A stretch of 12,344 nucleotides of DNA from an uncultured Litoreibacter sp. (GTDB taxonomy: Bacteria; Pseudomonadota; Alphaproteobacteria; Rhodobacterales; Rhodobacteraceae), in contig CALFWN010000100.1 of the NCBI GenBank assembly GCA_937928335.1, positions 1-12,344 of the forward strand, written 5' to 3'. Every line of letters starts with the position of its first letter. The stretch's first letter is position 1. Position numbers and translations under genes: made by a program. Shown piece after piece: positions 1-6,513 of this stretch. A model generated the notes under the pieces. It was not told the origin of the DNA. It saw nothing but the letters and a program-made list of their open reading frames with translations, and did no database searches.

Positions 1-1008
1 GAGGAGTTCCTGAAAACACAGGTGCCCGAGGTCAGCTATGTTGTGGCGCATGGGCAGATGGCGCCGGGCGATCTGGATCAGCGGATGAACGCGTTTTATG
101 ACGGCAAATATGACGTGTTGCTGGCCACCACGATTGTCGAATCGGGGATTGATATCCCGACCGCCAACACGATGGTCATTCACCGCGCCGACATGTTCGG
201 GCTGTCACAGCTTTACCAGATCCGGGGCCGGGTGGGGCGCTCGAAAACGCGGGCCTACGCCTATCTGACCACCAAGCCCCGCGCCAAGCTGACCGCAACA
301 GCCCAGAAGCGATTGCGGGTGCTGGGGTCCCTGGATTCCCTTGGGGCGGGGTTCAATATCGCGAGCCAGGATCTTGATATTCGCGGCGCGGGCAATGTGC
401 TGGGCGAGGAGCAATCGGGCTCGGTGCGTGAAGTGGGCTATGAGCTGTATCAATCCATGCTGGAAGAAGCGATTGCCAAGATCCGCTCCGGCCAGATGGA
501 GGGCGTGCCGGAGGCGGATGACCAATGGGCGCCTGTGATCAATCTGGGCGTGCCGGTGTTGATCCCGGAGGAGTATGTCTCGGATCTGGATGTGCGGCTG
601 GGGCTTTACCGCCGATTGTCCGGCCTGACCTCCAAGGTCGAGCTGGAAGGCTTCGCCGCCGAGCTGATCGACCGTTTTGGCCCGCTGCCGCGCGAGGTGA
701 ACACGCTCTTGCTGGTTGTCCGCATCAAGGCGATGTGCAAACGGGCGGGGATCTCCAGGCTGAATGCAGGCGAGCGCGGGGCCACGATCGAGTTTCATGA
801 CAATAAATTCGCCAAGCCCGAAGGGCTGGTCGAATATCTGACCGACGCGCGCAATCTGGCCAAGATGAAGGACAACAAGATTGTCGTGCGCCGGGACTGG
901 ACGAAGGATGCCGACAAGATCAAAGGGGCTTTTGCGATTGCCCGTGATCTGGCGGAGAAGGCGGGGACGTTCAGGCCCGCGAAGAAGTCTGAGAAGACTT
1001 CGGCCTGA
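1..1008 (+). CDS. mfd: Transcription-repair coupling factor Mfd, C-terminal part
   Basis: This is the 3' end of mfd; the reading frame is already open at base 1, so the 5' part (most of a roughly 1150-residue protein) lies outside the window. Mfd is a cytoplasmic ATP-driven DNA translocase that pushes RNA polymerase stalled at a lesion off DNA and recruits UvrA for nucleotide excision repair. The 335 visible residues hold the end of the second RecA-like motor domain: motif V (TTIVESGID, residues about 43-51) and motif VI (QIRGRVGR, about 73-80), with the MFGLSQLYQ stretch between them. After a linker comes the TRCF-specific C-terminal domain (about residues 190-290, including PEEYVSDLDVRLGLYRRL), which masks the UvrA-binding site in resting Mfd. 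The protein ends in a Lys/Glu-rich tail. It converges on the peroxiredoxin-like gene at 1145-1681. Family assignment is very secure because RecG lacks this C-terminal domain. Confidence 0.97.
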   Translation, partial: EEFLKTQVPEVSYVVAHGQMAPGDLDQRMNAFYDGKYDVLLATTIVESGIDIPTANTMVIHRADMFGLSQLYQIRGRVGRSKTRAYAYLTTKPRAKLTATAQKRLRVLGSLDSLGAGFNIASQDLDIRGAGNVLGEEQSGSVREVGYELYQSMLEEAIAKIRSGQMEGVPEADDQWAPVINLGVPVLIPEEYVSDLDVRLGLYRRLSGLTSKVELEGFAAELIDRFGPLPREVNTLLLVVRIKAMCKRAGISRLNAGERGATIEFHDNKFAKPEGLVEYLTDARNLAKMKDNKIVVRRDWTKDADKIKGAFAIARDLAEKAGTFRPAKKSEKTSA

Positions 1009-1047
1009 CGGTCCTGGCTTAAACAGGGGCGCTTGCGCGCGCATGTT

Positions 1048-1117
1048 GTTTTGCGTTCTTTCAGGAGCTTTGCTCCTGAGCCACGCGGGCAAAACCTCAG
1101 AGTATTTGTGACCAAAT
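1048..1117. terminator. Compound hairpin between convergent genes
   Basis: The gap between the mfd and peroxiredoxin stop codons holds a perfect 8-bp stem with a 3-nt loop (1061-1068 pairing with 1072-1079) enclosed by a 7-bp outer stem (GTTTTGC 1048-1054 with GCAAAAC 1089-1095). A small third stem follows (ATTTG 1104-1108 with CAAAT 1113-1117). No long T-run follows on either strand, so it is not a textbook intrinsic terminator. Its place between two converging 3' ends suggests a shared RNA 3'-end structure. Confidence 0.45.
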
Positions 1118-1144
1118 GGAGAGGTATTGCCGCGCGTGCAGAGG

Positions 1145-1681
1145 TCAGACCGCGCCCTGATATTCACCACGGGCGGGGTAGTCATTGGCGATGGCAAAAT
1201 CCAGCGCGCCCAGAAGCTCGCTGAAATGCGGGCGCACGAAGGGCATGGATTGCACCGACATGTAATAGAGGCTCTGGTCCTTGTTGACGAGAAACAGGCC
1301 GGGTTCGGAGAAGAGCGCGGGTTCTTCGATGCCGATGGAGGTTTTGCCGCGCGAGGTGGAGATATAGAGCCCCCAGTCGCGGGCCTGTTGCAGCGGCAGA
1401 TCATGGGCGAAGCGCAAGGTGGAGGCCCCGATCTTGTCGGCCATCGCCTGGGTGCGCTCCGCGCCATCGGAGGAAATGGCGATGGTCTTGACGCCTTTTT
1501 CGGCGAATTTCGGCGTCAGCTTTTCCAGCTCCTTGAGATAGGTGGCGCAGATCGGGCAGTGCAGCCCGCGGTAAAAGCAGATCACCGTCCCCAGATCGGC
1601 GCCGTCCGTGGCAAGGTCGAACTGACCCCCGCCCAGAAGTGGCAATGACAGGTTCGGGGTTTTTTCGCGCGGCATCAACAT
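1145..1681 (-). CDS. Peroxiredoxin-like (AhpC/TSA, PRX_like2-type) protein
   Basis: A 178-residue single-domain thioredoxin-fold protein of the AhpC/TSA superfamily. The key segment is FYRGLHCPICATYL (residues 36-49): Cys42 aligns with the peroxidatic cysteine and Cys45 forms a CxxC pair with it. That YRGxxCPxC arrangement is typical of the 'PRX_like2' group rather than of classical AhpC or BCP. The expected role is thiol-dependent reduction of peroxides in the cytoplasm; no signal peptide is present. The true reductant and substrate are unknown for this group. The start at 1681 is supported by AAGGA at 1694-1690, 8 nt upstream; the ATG at 1675 would be 14 nt away. It stands alone, downstream of the MFS operon terminator and convergent with mfd. 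Family confidence is good; physiological role is inference. Confidence 0.85.
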   Translation of the reverse strand: MLMPREKTPNLSLPLLGGGQFDLATDGADLGTVICFYRGLHCPICATYLKELEKLTPKFAEKGVKTIAISSDGAERTQAMADKIGASTLRFAHDLPLQQARDWGLYISTSRGKTSIGIEEPALFSEPGLFLVNKDQSLYYMSVQSMPFVRPHFSELLGALDFAIANDYPARGEYQGAV

Positions 1682-1722
1682 GGGGGAGTTCCTTCATGGC
1701 TGTTGGGTGTGTCGAGCTTTAA

Positions 1723-1772
1723 GTGGCGCTGTGCCGCCGCGCCACGCCAAAAGGCGCACAGGTCTTGTGCGC
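1723..1772 (-). terminator. Tandem stem-loops ending the MFS operon
   Basis: Read on the minus strand just after the MFS stop codon (1795-1793), a 7-bp stem (1766-1772 with 1754-1760, 5-nt loop) is followed by CTTTTGG, an intrinsic-terminator pattern with a short T tract. A second perfect 7-bp stem follows (GTGGCGC 1739-1745 with 1723-1729, 9-nt loop). Together they plausibly end transcription of the five-gene operon before the peroxiredoxin-like gene. Confidence 0.55.
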
Positions 1773-1792
1773 GGGGCCTGGTACGGTGCGGC

Positions 1793-2983
1793 TCAGGCGG
1801 CGCGCAGCCCGAACCGTATCATGGCAAAGCCCAGCAGTGACAGGGCCGAGAGCGCAAAGGCCCAAGGGACGGGCGTGCCGTCAAAGGCCAGCCCGATGGG
1901 GATCGCGATGGCCACACCGAGCATGGTCGCGACAGAGCCGATCACGGAGGCAGCCAGGCCTGCAATATGGCCCACGGGCTCCATTGCCAGCGCGTTGAGA
2001 TTGCCGATCACCAGCGCGACCATAAAGAAGATCGTCGCAGTCCACAGGACAAACAGCGCGAAGGGCAGCTCGCCCGTCAGGCTTGCGATCACCACCACGG
2101 ATGACAAAAGCGCCTGACTGCCAAAGCCCAGCTGCGCCATCTGGCGCATCCCCAGCGCCATCACCAGACGGGCGTTGAGGATGCTGGCCGTGCCGCCGAT
2201 CACGGCGATGAGCGCGAACCATTGGGGGAAGCTGTCCGCGCGGCCAAATGTGTCGTCAAACACCGGCTGGACCGTGCTGAGTGTGGCAAAAAGGATGCCG
2301 AAGGTCAGCGACTGAGTGAGCGTGCTGAGGGTGAAGCTGCGATGCGAGAAACATTCGCGGGTCGCCGCCCACAGCGCGGAGGGCTGAAACGGGCGGCGGC
2401 GCTCAGGGGGCAGGGTTTCGGGCTGACGCAGCGCCAGCCATGTGGTGGAGAGCAGGCAAAATGCGATGAAAGCCGCGAAGATCATCCGCCAGCCCACGGC
2501 CTCGATGATCAGCGCGCCGATAAAAGGCGCGATGGCCGGGACCAGCGTGAAGATCATCATCGCATAGGACATGATCTGCGCCATGCGGCGGCCCTGATAG
2601 ATGTCGCGGATGATGGCCAGTGCCACCACGCGCGGGCCTGCCACGCCCAGCCCCTGCAGCGCGCGGGCGGCCAGCATCTCGTTGAGGTTGTTGGACTGCC
2701 AGGCCATGCCCGCCCCGATGATATAGAGCCCAGCCCCGCACAGGATCACGGGCTTGCGGCCAAAACTGTCGGAAAGCGGTCCGGTGAAAAGCGTGCCGAT
2801 CCCCATGCCGAAGACAAAGGAGGTCAGGATCAGCTGCGCGCGGTTGGGGGCGTCGGGGCTGATTTCAGCCGCGATTTCGGGCAGGGCGGGCAGCATCGCA
2901 TCGACGGAGAAGGCAACCATTGCGAACAGCATGGCGATGAGGCCGATGAACTCGGGCTGTGAGAGGCGCTGTTCATGGCTCAC
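1793..2983 (-). CDS. Bcr/CflA-family multidrug MFS transporter
   Basis: A 396-residue integral inner-membrane transporter of the major facilitator superfamily with about 12 hydrophobic segments. It resembles the Bcr/CflA drug:H+ antiporters, which export compounds such as bicyclomycin, chloramphenicol or sulfonamides. Supporting features are FSVDAMLPALP in the first helix (residues 25-35), the loop 2-3 signature GPLSDSFGRK (68-77), and GLGVAGPRVVALAIIRD after helix 4, which fits the drug-efflux motif C/Bcr pattern. I place the start at the GTG at 2983, not further upstream. There the length matches the family, AAGAGG lies 8 nt upstream (2997-2992), and GTGA overlaps the stop of the preceding gene by 4 nt, implying translational coupling. 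An upstream extension to 3139 would read only through the neighbour's coding sequence. The substrate cannot be told from sequence. Confidence 0.9.
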   Translation of the reverse strand: MSHEQRLSQPEFIGLIAMLFAMVAFSVDAMLPALPEIAAEISPDAPNRAQLILTSFVFGMGIGTLFTGPLSDSFGRKPVILCGAGLYIIGAGMAWQSNNLNEMLAARALQGLGVAGPRVVALAIIRDIYQGRRMAQIMSYAMMIFTLVPAIAPFIGALIIEAVGWRMIFAAFIAFCLLSTTWLALRQPETLPPERRRPFQPSALWAATRECFSHRSFTLSTLTQSLTFGILFATLSTVQPVFDDTFGRADSFPQWFALIAVIGGTASILNARLVMALGMRQMAQLGFGSQALLSSVVVIASLTGELPFALFVLWTATIFFMVALVIGNLNALAMEPVGHIAGLAASVIGSVATMLGVAIAIPIGLAFDGTPVPWAFALSALSLLGFAMIRFGLRAA

Positions 2984-3453
2984 ACAGGCGACCTCTTGAG
3001 CAGCAGCCAGCCCGCGACCAGCCAGATCATGATTTCGAGCATGAAGCTCCAATGGGCCATGAAGGACAGGATGAAATGCGTATGTGTCGGCTGAACCGTG
3101 CTCAGGCTGAACATCTGCTCGGAGAACGGCCACAGCCACATGATGCCGCCCGCGACGCTATCGAGGCAGAGATGCGTGAGCCATGCTGCAAAGAACCAGA
3201 AAACGGCCTGTTTCAAAGCGGCCGGGAGCCGCAGGGCAAGCGGTGTTGCGACAGCCAGAAGTATCAGCCAAAAGCCGGGGGCGTGGACCCAGTAGCGGTG
3301 ATGGTGAACCGCGCGGCCATCAACGAAATAGAAAAACAGCAGATCAAGATCGGGCCAGACAGCGCCCAGCAGGCAGGCCCAGAATACAGGTTTTGAGGGG
3401 CGGCGGTTGACGCGTGCCAGGATATAGCCGGATGGCAGATGGGCCGTGATCAT
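2980..3453 (-). CDS. YdjM-like membrane-bound putative metal-dependent hydrolase
   Basis: A 157-residue protein with four or so hydrophobic segments. It resembles the YdjM/DUF457 family (PF04307), annotated as inner-membrane metal-dependent hydrolases; the E. coli member is a LexA-controlled membrane protein. Candidate metal ligands in membrane-proximal loops are PDLD (residues 34-37), the HHHRYWVH run (50-57) and HLCLD (94-98), with a further THTH at 123-126. The N-terminus MITAHLPSGYILAR is also typical of the family. GAGG sits 4 nt before the ATG and partly overlaps the end of the frnE-like gene, 6 nt upstream. Its stop overlaps the GTG of the MFS gene (2983-2980). No enzymatic activity is firmly established for this family, so 'hydrolase' is a name, not a demonstrated function. 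Confidence 0.75.
   Translation of the reverse strand: MITAHLPSGYILARVNRRPSKPVFWACLLGAVWPDLDLLFFYFVDGRAVHHHRYWVHAPGFWLILLAVATPLALRLPAALKQAVFWFFAAWLTHLCLDSVAGGIMWLWPFSEQMFSLSTVQPTHTHFILSFMAHWSFMLEIMIWLVAGWLLLKRSPV
2992..2997 (-). promoter_or_regulatory. RBS fixing the GTG start of the MFS gene
   Basis: AAGAGG on the minus strand lies inside the last codons of the YdjM-like gene, 8 nt before GTG at 2983. It is the main reason for choosing this non-ATG start, together with the GTGA stop/start overlap. Confidence 0.65.
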
Positions 3454-3459
3454 CAGGCC

Positions 3460-4110
3460 TCAGGCCTGATCAGGTTGGACGCGCAGCTCGGACAGGACGC
3501 GTTCCCAGAGATCGGCGGGTTGCGCGCCGGGGAGCACATGTTGGTTGGCAACCACAAAGGTCGGCACGCCGGTCACGCCACGGGCGCGGGCATGGGCGTC
3601 GCGCTGGGCGATATCGTCGCGATCCGCGTCACTGGCCAGAAGCCGCGTGACCATATCGGAGTTCATTTCCGCCTCGGTCGCGATCTCGGTCAATACGGCA
3701 TGATCGCCAATGTCGCGCCCCTCGACGAAATAGGCTTTGAACAGTTTGGAGACGATGGCGGTTTGGCGGCCCTCCAGCCCGGCCCAGTGAATGAGCCTAT
3801 GCGCGTCGATCGTGTTGGGCGTGGTCTTGATGCCCTCGAAATTGATCTCGAGCCCGGCGGCAATCGCGGCATCCTCGATACGCCCGTACACCTTGATTGC
3901 ATTTTCCTTGCCGCCGAACTTGGTCTCAAGATATGTGCGCCGATCCATGCCGCCTGCGGGCATGTCGGGGTTCAGCTGGAACGGGTGCCATTCGATCTTG
4001 AACGGGTGGTCGTGGTTTTTCTCAAGCGCGCGGTCCAGCCCGGCCTTGCCGATATAGCACCACGGGCAGATCGGGTCAGAGATGATATCAAGCTGGATCG
4101 TTGCAGTCAT
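3460..4110 (-). CDS. DsbA-family oxidoreductase, FrnE type
   Basis: A 216-residue thioredoxin-fold protein with an inserted helical domain, of the DsbA/FrnE family of dithiol-disulfide oxidoreductases. The CPWC active site is at residues 15-18, directly after the first beta strand (IQLDIISDPICPWC), and the cis-proline loop GVTGVPTF is at about 178-185. No signal peptide is present, so it acts in the cytoplasm, unlike classical DsbA. FrnE relatives are linked to oxidative-stress tolerance or to polyketide biosynthesis as isomerases; which applies here is unknown. I prefer the ATG at 4110 over the in-frame ATG at 4122. TGAGG at 4121-4117 is 6 nt upstream, and the start then falls 1 nt after the ligase stop codon instead of overlapping it. 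It is the third gene of the operon. Confidence 0.9.
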   Translation of the reverse strand: MTATIQLDIISDPICPWCYIGKAGLDRALEKNHDHPFKIEWHPFQLNPDMPAGGMDRRTYLETKFGGKENAIKVYGRIEDAAIAAGLEINFEGIKTTPNTIDAHRLIHWAGLEGRQTAIVSKLFKAYFVEGRDIGDHAVLTEIATEAEMNSDMVTRLLASDADRDDIAQRDAHARARGVTGVPTFVVANQHVLPGAQPADLWERVLSELRVQPDQA

Positions 4111-4111
4111 G

Positions 4112-5611
4112 TCAGGCCTCATAGCTGTCGCGCAGCGCGCGTCGGTTCAATTTGCCGTTTGCGCCATATGGTAGATCGGCCAGGCGGATGTAAAGCCGGG
4201 GCTGTTTGTAGCGGGCCAGTTTTTCCTGCGCATGGGCGCGCAACGCATGTTCATCGCCATCACCGACATAATAAAGCGCAATAAGCGACGTGTCGGGGGA
4301 GGTTTGCAGCTCGACGGCGGCGCAGGCGGTGACGCCATCTGCGCGCGACAGGGCGGCCTCTACCTCAAGGGGCGAGACGCGGTAGCCGCCGGCATTCATC
4401 ATATCATCGGCGCGGCCCAGATAGGTGACCGCGCCATCAGCGGCCATCTGCGCCATGTCGCCGGTGCGAAACCAGTTTTGGCTCAGGGGTTGCGCACCGA
4501 GATAGCCCAGCATCAATCCCGGGTCGGACCCCGCCACGGCCAGCTCGCCCGGCATGTCGACATCAGCCACCCTATCCCCGTCGAGAATGGCCACGCGGCG
4601 ACCGGGTTGGGGCCTGCCGGAGCTGCCCTCTGGGGCCGGGTGCGCGGGGCTGCCGGAGATGAAGGTGGAGCATTCCGACATGCCGAGCGCCTCGTGAATG
4701 GCGGTGCCGGTGGTCTGCTCCCATGCGTGGCGGATGGGGGCGGGAAGCTGCTCGCCTGCGGACAATCCGTGGCGCAGCGCGGGCAGCTTGTCCGGGAAAG
4801 GGTGGCGGAGCATCTGGCGATAGACGCCCGGCGCGGCGGCGAAGATCGAGATGCGGTTTTGCGCCATGATTGCGGGCAGTTCCGAAACCGGCGTGCCTTC
4901 GGGCGTGACAAGGGCAGTGGCCCCGATGCTCCACGGGTCCATCAGGCCGGTGCCCAGCGTGTAGGTCCAGTTGAAGGCCCCGGCATGGAGCATCCGGTCG
5001 TTTTCGGTGAGCCCGTACCAGCCATGATGCATCATGCGCCGCGCCCAGATCGCGCGATGCGCGTGACAGACCCCGCGCGGGGCCCCTGATGTGCCTGAGG
5101 TGAAGATGATATAGGCCAGCCGGTTCGGATCGCCCATCACCGGCGGGGCCGGGGGCAGGGCGTGCATCTCGCGCAGACGGTTCGTGGTGATCAGCGGCAG
5201 GCCGTGGCGCAGGGGCAGGGCGGTAGAGCCATCGGTGAGGATGGCCTGCGGCTGGCATATGTCGCAAAGCGCCGTGACCTCCGTTTCGGTGAGCTGGGCT
5301 GATGTGGGCACCGGGATGATGCCCACATAGAGCGCGGCGAGATAGGCCAGTGGAAATTCGAGCCGGTTGCCGAGCCGAAAGAGCAGCCGGTCACCGGGCC
5401 GCAACCCGTGGGACAACAGCCCCGTGGCGATGCCACGGACATGGGTGCGCAGCGTGCCGTAGCTGATCGTGCTGCCGGGGGCCGTGCGCGTGGCGGGCAG
5501 CTCGAAGGCTATGCGCCCATCGGGCGCGCCCGCGCCTGCCAGCACATAGGCGGCCATGTTGAAGGGCGCAGGGCAGGGGGGCGGCGGGCCTTGGTCGAAT
5601 ATCGCGCTCAT
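4112..5611 (-). CDS. AMP-dependent acyl-CoA synthetase/ligase
   Basis: A 499-residue adenylate-forming enzyme of the ANL superfamily. It activates a carboxylic acid with ATP to an acyl-AMP and transfers it to CoA. Visible motifs in order: nucleotide-binding loop TSGTSGAPRGV (171-181), LHAGAFNWTYTLGTG (208-222), GMSE (310-313), WFRTGD (380-385), the hinge YLGRADD (397-403), and the C-terminal catalytic lysine in ANGKLNR (K487). The 208-222 block resembles benzoate-CoA ligase-type enzymes, so an aromatic or short/medium acid is a reasonable guess for the substrate, but this is inference. The loop lysine usual in TSGTTGxPKG is Arg179 here. The start at 5611 has no clear Shine-Dalgarno; a 12-bp palindrome (5614-5625) occupies that position. 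The gene is followed after 1 nt by the FrnE-like gene. Confidence 0.92.
   Translation of the reverse strand: MSAIFDQGPPPPCPAPFNMAAYVLAGAGAPDGRIAFELPATRTAPGSTISYGTLRTHVRGIATGLLSHGLRPGDRLLFRLGNRLEFPLAYLAALYVGIIPVPTSAQLTETEVTALCDICQPQAILTDGSTALPLRHGLPLITTNRLREMHALPPAPPVMGDPNRLAYIIFTSGTSGAPRGVCHAHRAIWARRMMHHGWYGLTENDRMLHAGAFNWTYTLGTGLMDPWSIGATALVTPEGTPVSELPAIMAQNRISIFAAAPGVYRQMLRHPFPDKLPALRHGLSAGEQLPAPIRHAWEQTTGTAIHEALGMSECSTFISGSPAHPAPEGSSGRPQPGRRVAILDGDRVADVDMPGELAVAGSDPGLMLGYLGAQPLSQNWFRTGDMAQMAADGAVTYLGRADDMMNAGGYRVSPLEVEAALSRADGVTACAAVELQTSPDTSLIALYYVGDGDEHALRAHAQEKLARYKQPRLYIRLADLPYGANGKLNRRALRDSYEA
4117..4121 (-). promoter_or_regulatory. RBS deciding the FrnE-like start
   Basis: TGAGG on the minus strand is 6 nt before the ATG at 4110. 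The alternative ATG at 4122-4120 overlaps this very sequence, which argues against it as the main start. Confidence 0.55.
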
Positions 5612-5613
5612 CG

Positions 5614-5625
5614 CCTAGCGCTAGG
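5614..5625. repeat. 12-bp perfect palindrome at the ligase start
   Basis: CCTAGCGCTAGG lies 2 nt upstream of the ATG of the acyl-CoA ligase, where a ribosome binding site is expected. It contains the usually rare CTAG tetranucleotide twice. It could be an operator or an RNA hairpin that affects initiation; nothing proves either. Confidence 0.5.
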
Positions 5626-5658
5626 GCGCGGCGTGTCGAGATGCAAGCATCCGGCGGC

Positions 5659-6309
5659 CTATTCGCGCGAAAACAGCCATGCAAGCGCCCCGGTGGCCAG
5701 CGCGGCGGTGAGCAGCTGGACGGCGATAAAGGCAGGTGCATGGGCCGGGTCGATGCCCGCGAATGTGTCGCTGAACCCGCGCGCGATGGTGACGGCGGGG
5801 TTGGCAAAGCTGGTTGAGGAGGTGAACCAATAGGCCCCGGTGATATAGAGCGCGACCAGCATCGGCACCGCGTCTGGGCGGGATTTGAGCCCGCCGAAGA
5901 TCATCAGGAGCAGCCCGAACGTGGCGATGGCCTCGGAGAGATATTGCGCAGCCCCGGTGCGGGATGTGGTCGACAGCTGGAAGACCGGCAGCCCGAACAT
6001 CAGATGCGTGAGCCAGACGCCCAGAATGGCGCCGATGATCTGGGCTGTGACGTAGCCGAGCGCCCTGGGCGTGGTGATGTCCGCGCGCAGCCGAAAGGCC
6101 AGCGTCACGGCGGGGTTGAAATGCGCGCCTGACACGGGGCCAAGGATCGTGATCAGCACATAGAGGATGCAGCCCGTGGCGATGGCATTGGCCAGCAGGG
6201 CTATGGCTGTGTTGCCACCTGCCAGCGCCTCGCCCATGATGCCGGAGCCGACAACGCCGATGAGAAGAAATGCGGTGCCGAGCGCCTCGGCGATGATGTT
6301 GCGGGTCAT
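5659..6309 (-). CDS. Aquaporin-family (MIP) channel, AqpS-like
   Basis: A 216-residue inner-membrane channel of the major intrinsic protein family with about six hydrophobic segments and two half-helix NPA boxes: HFNPAVT (residues 64-69) and FANPAVTIAR (168-177). In ordinary aquaporins and GlpF the second NPA is followed directly by the selectivity-filter arginine (NPAR). Here the residue is Val173, which widens the pore. From memory, that substitution occurs in the AqpS-type channels found in arsenic operons of rhizobia, which pass metalloid acids and small uncharged solutes. No ars gene is visible here, so the substrate is open. The ATG at 6309 has GAGG only 3 nt upstream, a tight spacing. 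It is probably the first gene of the operon, 47 nt before the ligase, with a TTGACA promoter upstream. Confidence 0.88.
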   Translation of the reverse strand: MTRNIIAEALGTAFLLIGVVGSGIMGEALAGGNTAIALLANAIATGCILYVLITILGPVSGAHFNPAVTLAFRLRADITTPRALGYVTAQIIGAILGVWLTHLMFGLPVFQLSTTSRTGAAQYLSEAIATFGLLLMIFGGLKSRPDAVPMLVALYITGAYWFTSSTSFANPAVTIARGFSDTFAGIDPAHAPAFIAVQLLTAALATGALAWLFSRE

Positions 6310-6372
6310 GGGCCTCTGTCGTCTGGCTGCGGGGCCCGGGGCGGGCTGCGCCTCCCCCCGGATTTGGTGACG

Positions 6373-6403
6373 CTAGAGGCGCTTTGTAAAGGTGGCATGT
6401 CAA
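6373..6403 (-). promoter_or_regulatory. Predicted sigma-70-type promoter of the aquaporin operon
   Basis: A perfect -35 hexamer TTGACA is at 6403-6398 on the minus strand. A plausible -10 (CCTCTA/CTCTAG) follows 18-19 nt further on at 6379-6373, a somewhat long spacer. It lies between the terminator of the upstream gene and the aquaporin ATG, which leaves a leader of roughly 60 nt. The -35 match is strong, the -10 weak. Confidence 0.45.
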
Positions 6404-6423
6404 GCGTTGGGCGCGTGAGGCGC

Positions 6424-6458
6424 AAAAGAAAACGGCCCTTCCCGAAGGAAAGGCCGTT
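6424..6458 (-). terminator. Rho-independent terminator of the repeat-protein gene
   Basis: On the minus strand, a 12-bp stem (6458-6447 pairing with 6442-6431, one G-U pair) is capped by a TTCG tetraloop and followed by TTCTTTT. This is a textbook intrinsic terminator, 55 nt after the stop codon at 6514. Confidence 0.9.
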
Positions 6459-6470
6459 CATGTGGTGATG

Positions 6471-6500
6471 AAAGCGGGCCGGGGGAGGGTGGCCCGCTTT
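6471..6500. repeat. Perfect 10-bp stem-loop after the repeat-protein gene
   Basis: AAAGCGGGCC (6471-6480) pairs exactly with GGCCCGCTTT (6491-6500) around a 10-nt purine-rich loop, 13 nt beyond the stop codon at 6514. No T tract follows, so it is probably an mRNA 3'-end stabiliser or a helper of the terminator next to it. Confidence 0.6.
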
Positions 6501-6513
6501 GACCCCCCGTGGC

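Noticed and set aside
205..1467. 420-codon open frame on the minus strand
   Set aside because: It runs antisense through mfd and overlaps the peroxiredoxin gene in another frame; the product is Arg/Pro/Ser-rich with no family resemblance. Long shadow frames are usual at this GC content.
2222..2962. 246-codon open frame on the plus strand
   Set aside because: Antisense to the well-supported MFS transporter; composition (Gly, Asp, His, Gln-rich) is that of a complementary-strand shadow.
2984..3139. N-terminal extension of the MFS transporter to 3139
   Set aside because: This would add 52 residues read entirely within the YdjM-like coding sequence in another frame, with no transporter similarity. 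GTG 2983 has the ribosome binding site.
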